From: Streptomyces sp. NRRL F-6676
Lineage (GTDB): Bacteria > Actinomycetota > Actinomycetes > Streptomycetales > Streptomycetaceae
Direction of reading: 5' to 3'
DNA: 64,000 nt
Assembly: GCF_000725625.1 (NCBI RefSeq)
Contig: NZ_JOHS01000001.1
Span: 1 to 64,000, forward strand
Shown: piece after piece, positions 52,647 through 59,866 of the stretch
Layout: each line of letters starts with the position of its first letter
How positions within the stretch are numbered: the first letter of the stretch is position 1
Program-made: the position numbers and the translations under genes
The notes under the pieces: model-generated
The model's database searches: none
What the model saw: only the letters and a program-made list of their open reading frames with translations
What the model was told of the DNA's origin: nothing

Positions 52647-53249
52647 TCAGCGGGCCAGGCCGTGCAGCAGCAGTTCCGCCAGGTGGGCGTAGGCCTGCGC
52701 GTCGGTCAGACCGGTGGTGGCGGCCACCTGGCGGCGCTGGATGCGCACCATCACCGAACTGATCACGTCCGCCGCGAAGGCCACATGCACCTCGCGGAAC
52801 GCGCCCGAGGCCATGCCCTCGTCGATGAGCTGCTGGATGCGCTGCGCGGCGGCCCGGGTGTTGCGGTCGTAGACCTCTGCGGCCGGTTCGAACGCGGCCA
52901 CGTCGTCGAAGAACCGCGGCGAGGCCGGTGCCAGCTCCGCCGAGACCGCGCCCAGATAGGCGGCGAGCCGTCCGGCGGGCTCGGCCTCGGCGGCGAGCGC
53001 CGCCTCCACGTGCGTCGTCGCCCGCCGGAAGAAGTGCACCACGGCCGTCCGGACGAGCTGCTCCTTGCTGCCGGCGAGGCCGTACAGGGTGCGCTTGGAG
53101 CAGTGCAGCCGGGCGGCGAGGTCGTCCAGCGTCAGATGGGCGAAGCCCTCGGCGACCAGGAGGTCCACCAGCTCGTCGAACAGCTCGGAGCGGCGGGCGG
53201 CGCCCCGCCCGGTCGGTTTCGGGCCGTCGGCGGCAGAGGTGTCGATCAC
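52647..53249 (-). CDS. TetR family transcriptional regulator
   Basis: This 200-residue regulator has an N-terminal helix-turn-helix (SELFDELVDLLVAEGFAHLTLDDLAARLHCSKRTLYGLAGSKEQLV). The C-terminal ligand domain is of the type often linked to fatty-acid or acyl-CoA genes. Its GTG start lies 81 bases from the divergent acyl-CoA dehydrogenase. A GTATTCCAATAC palindrome sits directly upstream of its start, and GCGGTACTC/GAGTACCGC overlaps the other promoter. Confidence 0.87.
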   Translation of the reverse strand: MIDTSAADGPKPTGRGAARRSELFDELVDLLVAEGFAHLTLDDLAARLHCSKRTLYGLAGSKEQLVRTAVVHFFRRATTHVEAALAAEAEPAGRLAAYLGAVSAELAPASPRFFDDVAAFEPAAEVYDRNTRAAAQRIQQLIDEGMASGAFREVHVAFAADVISSVMVRIQRRQVAATTGLTDAQAYAHLAELLLHGLAR

Positions 53250-53256
53250 CCGGCCA

Positions 53257-53268
53257 GTATTCCAATAC
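53257..53268. promoter_or_regulatory. Palindrome upstream of the TetR gene
   Basis: GTATTCCAATAC has perfect GTATT/AATAC arms. It lies 7 bases before the TetR start codon and could be an operator or contain its -10 element. Confidence 0.4.
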
Positions 53269-53289
53269 CTGTGGCGGGCGCTACGTAAA

Positions 53290-53319
53290 GCGGTACTCTG
53301 GTACCACTAGGAGTACCGC
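53290..53319. promoter_or_regulatory. Probable TetR operator before the acyl-CoA dehydrogenase gene
   Basis: GCGGTACTC (53290-53298) and GAGTACCGC (53311-53319) are exact reverse complements with a 12-base centre that itself contains GGTACC. The site ends 11 bases before the ATG and just before the CTAGGAG ribosome binding site, so a bound regulator would block transcription. Confidence 0.65.
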
Positions 53320-53330
53320 TAGGAGTCGCC

Positions 53331-54470
53331 ATGGACGTCGACCGACTGCTTCCCACCCCCGAAGCCGCGGATCTCATCGCCCTCACCAGGGAGATCGCCG
53401 ACAAGGAACTCGCCCCGCGCGTCGAGGAGCACGAACGGGCCGAGAGCTACCCCGAGGGACTGTTCGCCACCCTCGGCCGGGCCGGGCTGCTCGGCCTGGT
53501 CTATCCCGAGGAGTACGGCGGCGGAGGCCAGCCCTACGAGGTCTACCTCCAGGTCCTGGAGGAGCTCGCCGCTCGCTGGGCCTCCGTCGCGGTGGCCACC
53601 AGCGTCCACACCCTGGCCTGCCACCCGCTGCACGCCTTCGGCACCGAGGAGCAGAAGAAGCGCTGGCTGCCCGCCATGCTCGCGGGCGAGTGGATCGGCG
53701 GCTACAGCCTCTCCGAGCCGGGCGCCGGCTCGGACGCGGCCGCCCTGACCTGCAAGGCCGAGCCCGTGGCCGACGGCTACCGGATCACCGGCACCAAGGC
53801 GTGGGTCACCCACGGCGGCAAGGCGGACTTCTACTCCCTCTTCGCCCGCACCGCGCCCGGCCCGCACGGCGTCTCCTGCTTCCTCGCCCCCGGCGCCGTC
53901 GACGGGCTGGGCTTCGACCCGCCCGAGCGCAAGATGGGGCTGCACGCGGTGCCCACCGCCGCCGCCCACTGGGACGGCGCGCTGCTCGACGCCGACCGGC
54001 TGATCGGCGCGGAGGGCCAGGGGCTCGCGATCGCCTTCAGCGCGCTGGACTGTGGCCGGCTCGGTATCGCCGCCTGCGCCACGGGGCTCGCCCAGGCCGC
54101 GCTCGACGTCGCCGTCGACTACGCCAACGAGCGCACCACCTTCGGCCGGCGCCTCGTCGACCACCAGGGGCTCGGCTTCCTCCTCGCCGACATGACCGCC
54201 GCCGTCGACTCCGCCCGCGCCACGTACCTCGACGCGGCCCGCCGCCGCGACCTCGGGCACGCGTTCGGCCGCCAGGCCAGCGTGGCCAAGCTGGTCGCCA
54301 CCGACGCGGCCATGAAGGTCACCACCGACGCCGTCCAGGTGCTCGGCGGATACGGCTACACGCGTGACTTCCCCGTCGAGCGGTACATGCGGGAGGCGAA
54401 GATCATGCAGATCTTCGAGGGCACCAACCAGATCCAGCGGCTGGTCATCAGCCGCGGTCTGGCAGCCTGA
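53331..54470 (+). CDS. Acyl-CoA dehydrogenase
   Basis: This 379-residue flavoenzyme has FAD-contact segments (GGYSLSEPGAGSDAAAL, ITGTKAWVTHGGKADFY), the helical C-terminal domain (QVLGGYGYTRDFPVERYMREAK) and the catalytic Glu of IFEGTNQIQ (about residue 363). It introduces the alpha-beta double bond in acyl-CoA. AGGAG precedes the ATG. The following gene encodes an SDR of the 3-hydroxyacyl-CoA dehydrogenase type, so the pair resembles part of a beta-oxidation route under the divergent TetR. Confidence 0.92.
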   Translation: MDVDRLLPTPEAADLIALTREIADKELAPRVEEHERAESYPEGLFATLGRAGLLGLVYPEEYGGGGQPYEVYLQVLEELAARWASVAVATSVHTLACHPLHAFGTEEQKKRWLPAMLAGEWIGGYSLSEPGAGSDAAALTCKAEPVADGYRITGTKAWVTHGGKADFYSLFARTAPGPHGVSCFLAPGAVDGLGFDPPERKMGLHAVPTAAAHWDGALLDADRLIGAEGQGLAIAFSALDCGRLGIAACATGLAQAALDVAVDYANERTTFGRRLVDHQGLGFLLADMTAAVDSARATYLDAARRRDLGHAFGRQASVAKLVATDAAMKVTTDAVQVLGGYGYTRDFPVERYMREAKIMQIFEGTNQIQRLVISRGLAA

Positions 54471-54546
54471 ACGCGTCCGCGTCCGCGTCCGCGCCGCGCG
54501 CGTGACCGCCGCTTCGTCCGTACACCTTCAGGAGTGGGAAGACCTC

Positions 54547-55308
54547 ATGAACCTCGCAGGATCCGCCGCCCTCGTCACCGGTGCCGCCTCCGGGCTCGGT
54601 GCCGCCACCGCGGCCGCGCTCGCCGCCCGCGGCGCCACCGTCTACGGCCTCGACCTCGACAAGGCGGTGGCGGGCGCCGGGACGCTCCCCGACGGCGTCA
54701 CCCTCCTCGCCGCCGACGTCACCCAGGAGGCGCCGGTACGCGAGGCACTGGACCGCATCGAGGCCGGCGGGGCGCCGCTGCGGCTCGCCGTCAACTGCGC
54801 CGGCATCGCGCCCTCCGCCCGTGTCTTCGGCCGCCGCGGCCCGCACGACCTGGAGCTGTTCCGCACGGTCGTCGACGTCAACCTCGTCGGCACGTTCAAC
54901 GTGCTGCGCCTGGCCGCGGCCGCCCTCGCCGGGCAGGAGCCCGACGCCGGGGGGCAGCGCGGGCTCATCGTCAACACCGCCTCGATCGCCGCGTTCGAGG
55001 GCCAGATCGGTCAGATCGCCTACGCCGCGTCCAAGGCCGGCGTCGCCGGCATGACGGTCACCGCGGCGCGGGACCTCGCCCAGTACGGCATCCGCGTCGT
55101 CACCATCGCGCCCGGCATCGTGGACACGCCGATGATGGCCGGCTTCAGCGACGAGGTCCGCGCCGGCCTCGGCGCGAGCGTCCCCTTCCCCCCGCGCCTC
55201 GCCCACCCGGAGGAGTACGCCCGCCTGGTCACCATGATCGCCGACCACGACTACCTCAACGGCGAGACGATCCGCATGGACGGCGCGCTGCGGATGACGG
55301 CGCGGTAG
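54547..55308 (+). CDS. SDR family 3-hydroxyacyl-CoA dehydrogenase type II-like
   Basis: This 253-residue SDR has [34 protein letters not shown] (Ser and Y-x3-K catalytic residues) and the C-terminal [11 protein letters not shown] and [15 protein letters not shown]. These resemble HSD17B10/FadB2-type enzymes that oxidise 3-hydroxyacyl-CoA. It starts 76 bases after the acyl-CoA dehydrogenase with CAGGAG somewhat upstream. A small GCGCCT/AGGCGC hairpin follows the stop. Confidence 0.85.
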   Translation: MNLAGSAALVTGAASGLGAATAAALAARGATVYGLDLDKAVAGAGTLPDGVTLLAADVTQEAPVREALDRIEAGGAPLRLAVNCAGIAPSARVFGRRGPHDLELFRTVVDVNLVGTFNVLRLAAAALAGQEPDAGGQRGLIVNTASIAAFEGQIGQIAYAASKAGVAGMTVTAARDLAQYGIRVVTIAPGIVDTPMMAGFSDEVRAGLGASVPFPPRLAHPEEYARLVTMIADHDYLNGETIRMDGALRMTAR

Positions 55309-55534
55309 GGCGCCTCAGGCGCGGGCCGGCCGAACAACTAAGCACCGCCAGCCCGTGCGCGGCCGGCAGCCCCCGCCCCGCGGGCCCCGCAGGGGCCTCC
55401 AGTGGCGCGGGGAACTGCGCGCCCAGCCACGACGAGCCCGCAGCGGGAATGCCCGGCGGGGGCCCCGCGTTACAGCCCATGTGACTGACATGGCCGGGAC
55501 AACCCCCGGAGGTGTCGGTGGAAGGAGGACCCTC
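55309..55534. other. Intergenic region with dispersed repeat copy 3 and a palindrome before rpmG
   Basis: It begins with a GCGCCT-C-AGGCGC hairpin (55310-55322). Repeat copy 3 occupies about 55404-55433 in reverse orientation. A perfect 6-bp-arm palindrome, CCATGTGACTGACATGG (55477-55493), lies 41 bases before the rpmG start, in the likely promoter. A typical AT-rich Zur box was not seen. A GGTGTCGGTGGAAGGAGG stretch gives the rpmG ribosome binding site. Confidence 0.6.
55404..55433 (-). repeat. Dispersed GCGCAGTTCCCCGCGCC-type repeat (copy 3)
   Basis: Read on the minus strand this is CGTCGTGGCTGGGCGCGCAG followed by TTCCCCGCGCC. It matches 36090-36120 with a single difference over the region compared. 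It lies between an SDR gene and rpmG. Confidence 0.8.
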
Positions 55535-55699
55535 ATGGCACGCACCACCCTGCGCCCCGTCGTCAAGCTCAGGTCGACCGCCGGGACCGGCGTCACCTAC
55601 GTGACGCGCAAGAACCGCCGCAACGACCCCGACCGCCTCGTCCTGCGCAAGTACGACCCGGTGGCGGGCGAGCACGTCCTGTTCCGCGAGGAGCGCTGA
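55535..55699 (+). CDS. rpmG: 50S ribosomal protein L33, cysteine-free (zinc-independent) type
   Basis: This 54-residue protein, [20 protein letters not shown] onward with [21 protein letters not shown], is ribosomal protein L33. It has no cysteine, so it lacks the CxxC zinc ribbon of the standard form. Such C-minus paralogues replace the zinc form when zinc is scarce and are normally repressed by Zur. GGAAGGAGG precedes the ATG. L31 of the same kind follows 110 bases downstream, suggesting one operon. Confidence 0.93.
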   Translation: MARTTLRPVVKLRSTAGTGVTYVTRKNRRNDPDRLVLRKYDPVAGEHVLFREER

Positions 55700-55809
55700 C
55701 CGCTCCGCGAAAGGCGCCCGACCGCTTCACCGCAAGCGCCGCGCCCCGCACAGCCGCACCGCACCACCGGCCGCCCGCCCCGGCGGACGGCCATGAGGGA
55801 GGAAACACC

Positions 55810-56070
55810 ATGAGGCCCGGTATCCATCCCGAGACCAGGCAGGTCGTCTTCCGCGACCGCGCCGCCGACACCGCGTTCCTGACCCGCTCCACCGCACGGA
55901 CGTCGAAGACGATCGAGTGGACGGACGGGAACACCTACCCGCTGGTCGACGTCGAGATCTCGTCGGCGAGCCACCCGTTCTACACCGGCGCCCGGCGTGT
56001 GGTGGACACCGCGGGCCGGGTGGAGCGCTTCGAGCGCCGCTACGGCCGCGGCGCCCGCACCTCCCGCTGA
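55810..56070 (+). CDS. rpmE2: 50S ribosomal protein L31 type B, cysteine-free
   Basis: This 86-residue L31 type B ([20 protein letters not shown], then [27 protein letters not shown]) lacks the zinc-binding cysteines of type A. GAGGGAGGAAA precedes the ATG. With the cysteine-free L33 upstream it forms a zinc-sparing ribosome module. Two strong hairpins follow it. Confidence 0.93.
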   Translation: MRPGIHPETRQVVFRDRAADTAFLTRSTARTSKTIEWTDGNTYPLVDVEISSASHPFYTGARRVVDTAGRVERFERRYGRGARTSR

Positions 56071-56079
56071 GCCGGCCGG

Positions 56080-56143
56080 CCGCCGGGGCCCGCGCCCCGG
56101 CGGCCACCCCACGGCCCGGCCCCGCCACAACGGGGCCGGGCCG
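56080..56143 (+). terminator. Tandem hairpin terminators after rpmE2
   Basis: Hairpin 1 has 10-base arms (56080-56089 with 56094-56103, loop CCGC). Hairpin 2 has 13-base perfect arms (56112-56124 with 56131-56143, loop CCACAA). Together they should end the rpmG-rpmE2 transcript before the SRAP gene. Confidence 0.8.
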
Positions 56144-56230
56144 CCGCGCGCGCCCGGCCGCACCGCAGGAGAACCGGCGGACCGTACCGACCGCCCCCAC
56201 CGCCCGCCCCGGCCATGGCACAGTGGCCGT

Positions 56231-56968
56231 ATGTGCGGCCGCTACGCCTCCACCAGGAGCCCCGAGGACCTGACCCGACTCTTCGAGGTCACCGACTGGC
56301 GCCCCGAGGAGACGCTCGCCCCCAGCTGGAACGTCGCACCGACGGACCGGGTCTGGGCCGTCCTGGAACGCGCCCCGCGCACGGACGACGCACAGCCCGT
56401 ACGACGCCAACTGCGCCCCCTGCGCTGGGGACTCGTGCCCTCCTGGGCGAAGGACGTCAGGACCGGCGCCCGGATGATCAACGCCCGCGTCGAGACCGCG
56501 CACGAGAAGCCCGCCTTCCGCAGCGCCTTCGTCCGGCGCCGCTGCCTGCTGCCCGCCGACGGCTTCTACGAGTGGCAGCAGATCACCCCCGAGGGCGGCG
56601 GCAAGCCCCGCAAACAGCCGTACTTCATCCACCCCGAGGACGACCAGGTGATGGCGCTCGCCGGACTCTACGAGTACTGGCGCGACCCCGCCGTCACCCA
56701 CGACGACCCCGACGCCTGGCTGACGACCTGCACGATCCTCACCACCGAGGCGACCGACGAGGCCGGCCGGGTCCACCCACGCATGCCGCTCGCCCTGACC
56801 CCCGAGCACTACGACGCCTGGCTCGACCCCGCCCACCAGGACCCCGACGCCCTGCGCGCCCTGCTCTCCCGGCCCGCCGAGGGCCGGCTCGACGCCCGCG
56901 AGGTCTCCACCGCCGTCAACAACGTCCGCAACAACGGACCGCACCTGCTGGACGCGGTGGGCCGGTGA
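56231..56968 (+). CDS. SOS response-associated peptidase (SRAP/HMCES/YedK family)
   Basis: This 245-residue protein begins MCGRYAS, where Cys2 becomes the N-terminal nucleophile that crosslinks to abasic sites in single-stranded DNA. Other family signatures are PSWNVAPTD, LRWGLVPSWAKD with INARVET, and LLPADGFYEWQ with its Glu, plus the downstream His in HPRMP. It shields abasic sites from cleavage. It is alone; no DNA-repair partner is adjacent. Length matches YedK (about 220-250). Confidence 0.93.
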   Translation: MCGRYASTRSPEDLTRLFEVTDWRPEETLAPSWNVAPTDRVWAVLERAPRTDDAQPVRRQLRPLRWGLVPSWAKDVRTGARMINARVETAHEKPAFRSAFVRRRCLLPADGFYEWQQITPEGGGKPRKQPYFIHPEDDQVMALAGLYEYWRDPAVTHDDPDAWLTTCTILTTEATDEAGRVHPRMPLALTPEHYDAWLDPAHQDPDALRALLSRPAEGRLDAREVSTAVNNVRNNGPHLLDAVGR

Positions 56969-56981
56969 CTGGGGCCCGCCG

Positions 56982-57239
56982 TCAGCGCCCCCGGCGCCGC
57001 AGCGCCGCCGCCCGCAGGACCGCGGTCACCGCCAGCAGGACGCACGCGACGGAGCAGTAGCTCCACGCGGCCGTGCCGCGCACCGCGCCGACCGCGCTCC
57101 AGACCGTCCACAGCACCAGCACGGTGAACAGCGCCGTCCAGGCGATGTCGGTGAGACGGGCGCGCAGTTGCGACCGCTGCCGGGTGCCGGGCCCGAGTGT
57201 GCCGAGCCGCGCACCCCGCACCGCCGGCCCCGAACGCAC
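56982..57239 (-). CDS. Small membrane protein of unknown function
   Basis: This protein of about 85 residues has two hydrophobic helices (DIAWTALFTVLVLWTVWSAVGAV and YCSVACVLLAVTAVLRAAAL) separated by a short loop, ending in RRRGR. I place the start at the GTG 57239, within the 18-bp duplicated segment; GTG 57221 is equally possible. The longer frame upstream is Pro/Arg-rich and not convincing. It converges on the SRAP gene with only 13 bases between. I recognise no family. Confidence 0.55.
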   Translation of the reverse strand: MRSGPAVRGARLGTLGPGTRQRSQLRARLTDIAWTALFTVLVLWTVWSAVGAVRGTAAWSYCSVACVLLAVTAVLRAAALRRRGR

Positions 57240-57252
57240 CGCCGGCCCCGAA
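57217..57252. repeat. Perfect 18-bp tandem duplication
   Basis: CGCACCGCCGGCCCCGAA occurs twice in a row (57217-57234, 57235-57252). On the minus strand it encodes RSGPAV repeats if the membrane protein starts further upstream; otherwise it is its 5' leader. Confidence 0.9.
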
Positions 57253-57438
57253 CGCGCCGTTGACCTCGAAGACCCCGGGATGTCACGAGCGGGCCCCTTC
57301 CATGGAGGGAATGTCCGGCGGGCGCCGGTGCGGCGCCCTGTCGCCGGACCGGGTTCCCGCCCGCTGGTCGTACATGCGTGCGGGGCGGCGGGGTCGGGGG
57401 AGGGGTCACTGTCAGTGGTGGATGCGAAGCTGCCCGGT

Positions 57439-57732
57439 ATGGATGAGCTGGAGTTCATGCGCGGCAGGGTCTACGGCGCCGACCCCGAGGACGGCGGGCC
57501 GCGACCGGGGCGGTCCTACGCCCAGCTGGTGGGCGGCCCGCTGGACGGCCTGCTCCTCGACGTCACCGACGTCACCGACGTCGAGGACGCCGCAGGCGGC
57601 CCCGGGGCCGGACCGGGGCGCGGCGTCGCCCTGCCCACGGAGATAGGCCGCTTCGGCCCGGGCGGCCGCGCCCAGTACGCCCCACGGACCGACGACCCGC
57701 GCCGCTTCGACTGGCACGGTGACATCCCATGA
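57439..57732 (+). CDS. Conserved hypothetical small protein
   Basis: This 97-residue protein starts MDELEFMRGRVYGADPEDGG and contains YAQLVGGPLDGLLLDVTDVTDVED and QYAPRTDDPRRFDWHGDIP. Codon use is typical and the frame ends 23 bases from the convergent XRE gene. I have seen such GGPLDG-containing small proteins in Streptomyces without assigned function. Asp/Thr-Val repeats (DVTDVTDV) form a minor internal repeat. Confidence 0.6.
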   Translation: MDELEFMRGRVYGADPEDGGPRPGRSYAQLVGGPLDGLLLDVTDVTDVEDAAGGPGAGPGRGVALPTEIGRFGPGGRAQYAPRTDDPRRFDWHGDIP

Positions 57733-57755
57733 GGACCGGGCCCACGGCCCCCGGA

Positions 57756-58625
57756 TCAGCCGGTCCCGTTCGCGCCCCCGCCCGCGCTGGCGGAAGCGGC
57801 TGCCTGCCCGGCCGTCTCCGCCGTGAGGGCCGCGAGCCGGTGGAACGAGCGCGCGGTGGACGATCCGGCGTCCGCCGTGATCAGCACGACCTCCTGGTCC
57901 TCCTCCGGCACCAGCAGCACATCGCAGTTGAGGCGCAGCCGCCCCGCCGTGGGATGGTCGAGTGTCTTCGCACGGTGCCCGGGGGCATGGACGGGCCGCT
58001 CCTCCCACAGCTGCCGGAACTCCTCGCTGCCGGCGTGCAGTTCGGCCAGCAGGGCGGCCAGCGCCGGGTCGCGGGGATACCGGTCCGCCGACCGGCGCAG
58101 CCGGGCCACCGCGATCCGCCCGAACTCCTCGGCGCCGGTGCTGAAGTGGCCCTGCCCCCGGCCGAGGAAGCGGCGCCGGGCCAGGTTGCTCTCCCGGCCG
58201 AGGTCCTCCCCGACCAGCGCGCGGGCCAGGGGGTTGCAGGCGACGACGTCGTAGGCGGCGTCGGTGACGACCGCGCCCGTGTCCGGCAGCCGGCGCAGCA
58301 TGTCGGCCACGTGCGGGCGCACCCGCCGCACCGCGCGGGTGCCCGGCGGCGCGCTCGTTCCCGCGAGCCGGAACAGGTGGCTGCGCTCGGCCGGGGCCAG
58401 CCGCAGTGCCCCGGCCAGTCCGTCCAGGATGCGCGGTGACGGGCGCGGCCCGCGGGCCTGTTCGAGCCGGACGTAGTAGTCGACGGACATATGGGCGAGC
58501 TCCGCCACCTCCTCGCGGCGCAGCCCGGGGGTGCGGCGGTGGTCGTCGGCGGGCAGCCCCAGCTCCTCGGGGCGCAGTCGTGCGCGGCGGTCCCGCAGAA
58601 AGCGGGCCAGTTCCTGCCTCGGCAT
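57756..58625 (-). CDS. XRE family regulator with MmyB-like ligand-binding domain
   Basis: This 289-residue regulator has an N-terminal helix-turn-helix (TPGLRREEVAELAHMSVDYYVRLEQARGPRPSPRILDGLAGALRL). The C-terminal MmyB-like PAS-type domain is clear (VVTDAAYDVVACNPLARALVGED; LAALLAELHAGSEEFRQLWEERPV; LNCDVLLVPEEDQEVVLITA). Such regulators bind lipids or acyl ligands and very often control a divergent short-chain dehydrogenase, as here (78-base gap). The C-terminal tail is Ala/Gly-rich. GGAGAG precedes the ATG. Confidence 0.9.
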   Translation of the reverse strand: MPRQELARFLRDRRARLRPEELGLPADDHRRTPGLRREEVAELAHMSVDYYVRLEQARGPRPSPRILDGLAGALRLAPAERSHLFRLAGTSAPPGTRAVRRVRPHVADMLRRLPDTGAVVTDAAYDVVACNPLARALVGEDLGRESNLARRRFLGRGQGHFSTGAEEFGRIAVARLRRSADRYPRDPALAALLAELHAGSEEFRQLWEERPVHAPGHRAKTLDHPTAGRLRLNCDVLLVPEEDQEVVLITADAGSSTARSFHRLAALTAETAGQAAASASAGGGANGTG

Positions 58626-58645
58626 GCTCTCTCCTGGGGCGTTCG

Positions 58646-58672
58646 GCTGCCTGGTACAGGTTGTCCCTGGCG
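58646..58672. promoter_or_regulatory. Candidate operator between the MmyB-type regulator and SDR genes
   Basis: GCCTGGTACAGG with CCTG/CAGG arms is followed by TTGTCCCTGGC in the 78-base divergent gap. It could hold the operator and -35 of one or both genes. The assignment is weak. Confidence 0.35.
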
Positions 58673-58703
58673 GGCCGCACGCGGTCGGGGAATCGTCGAT
58701 GCC

Positions 58704-59423
58704 ATGAACGATCGCACAGCACTGGTCACCGGTGCCAACAAGGGAATCGGCAAAGAGATCGCACGCCTTCTGGCCGCCGAGGGCTGCACCGTGTACGTGG
58801 GCTCGCGGGACGCCGAACGGGGCGAGAAGGCGGTCCAGGACATCGGCGGCACCGCCCGGCTCCTCGTCCTCGACGTCACCGACGCCGACGGCATCGCCGC
58901 CGCGGCGGAGCAGGTCGACCGGCTGGACGTCCTGGTCAACAACGCGGGTGTCGTCGTGGACGACAGCCGGCCGCCCGAGCTGAGCCTGGAGGGCATGCGC
59001 CGCACCTACGAGACCAACCTGTTCGGCGTCCTCGCCGTCACCAACGCCTTCCTGCCCGCGCTGCGCCGCTCCCCGGCGCCCCGGATCGTCAACATCTCCA
59101 GCGGCACCGGCTCCCTGGACTGGAGCGCCGACCCGGAGCGGGAGTTCGCCGCCTTCCGGGGCCAGGGCGCGGCCTACCGTTCCGGCAAGGCGGCGCTCAA
59201 CGCGCTGACCCTGTACTACGGGCAGGCCCTGGCGGACGAGGGCTTCAAGGTCAACGCCATGGCCCCCGGGCTGCGGGCGACGGATCTGCACCCCCGGGCG
59301 GCCCTGGCGGCGGCCGGGGACCCGGCGGAGGCGGCGGCGGGCGCGGTCCGGCTCGCCCTGCTCCCGGAGGACGGCCCCACCGGCGGCTTCTTCTCCTGGG
59401 ACGGCACGCCGATGCCGTGGTGA
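58704..59423 (+). CDS. Short-chain dehydrogenase/reductase, carbonyl-reductase-like
   Basis: This 239-residue SDR has TGANKGIG, NNAG, NISSGTGSLDW and the catalytic YRSGK. The TGANKGIG motif and overall pattern fit NADPH-dependent carbonyl reductases. It is the usual target of the divergent MmyB-type regulator. The ATG at 58704 follows GGGGAATCG, a weak ribosome binding site. Confidence 0.87.
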   Translation: MNDRTALVTGANKGIGKEIARLLAAEGCTVYVGSRDAERGEKAVQDIGGTARLLVLDVTDADGIAAAAEQVDRLDVLVNNAGVVVDDSRPPELSLEGMRRTYETNLFGVLAVTNAFLPALRRSPAPRIVNISSGTGSLDWSADPEREFAAFRGQGAAYRSGKAALNALTLYYGQALADEGFKVNAMAPGLRATDLHPRAALAAAGDPAEAAAGAVRLALLPEDGPTGGFFSWDGTPMPW

Positions 59424-59436
59424 GCGGGGGACGGCC

Positions 59437-59715
59437 CTACTGATCCGCCGGCGGGTGCCGGGCCGTCCGCTTGACGTCCTCCTCGACGGAGTTGCGCGGC
59501 TTCTCCTCGTCCTTGGCGTACTGGGTCACCGCGGCCTGTACGTCCCGGGCGAGGTCCCGCCAGGCCCGCCAGGCGGTTTCGTAGGTGTCCGTCTGGACGT
59601 CGGTCCACGCGGCGTGCGCGGGCGGCCCGAAGGAGTCGCGCAACTCCTCGACGCGGTTGCGCGCCTGATCGGCGGCGCGCTGCATCGCCACGAGTTCTTC
59701 GAGCGTGTGTGCCAC
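59437..59715 (-). CDS. Small helical hypothetical protein, probably leaderless
   Basis: This 92-residue protein starts VAHTLEELVAMQRAADQARNRVEELRD and continues with HAAWTDVQTDTYETAWRAWRDLARDVQAAVTQYAKDEEKPRN. It is all-helical and charged, with Trp-rich helices vaguely like WXG100 proteins. No Shine-Dalgarno sequence precedes the GTG at 59715. TACGAT, a TAnnnT -10 match, lies six bases upstream, so a leaderless mRNA is likely. Function is unknown. Confidence 0.65.
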   Translation of the reverse strand: MAHTLEELVAMQRAADQARNRVEELRDSFGPPAHAAWTDVQTDTYETAWRAWRDLARDVQAAVTQYAKDEEKPRNSVEEDVKRTARHPPADQ

Positions 59716-59866
59716 ATTCGGATCGTAAGCAGCGAAGGAGCGGCGCGCGCGCCGAGACAAAGCCGGGACAAAAGGGGCGCGGGGCCGTGTCGGTATGCGG
59801 CTGCGCCGCCGGCGCGAAAAACCAGGCCGTCACCCCCCCGTCCGGCTCAGCCCCCACCCGCCCCGC

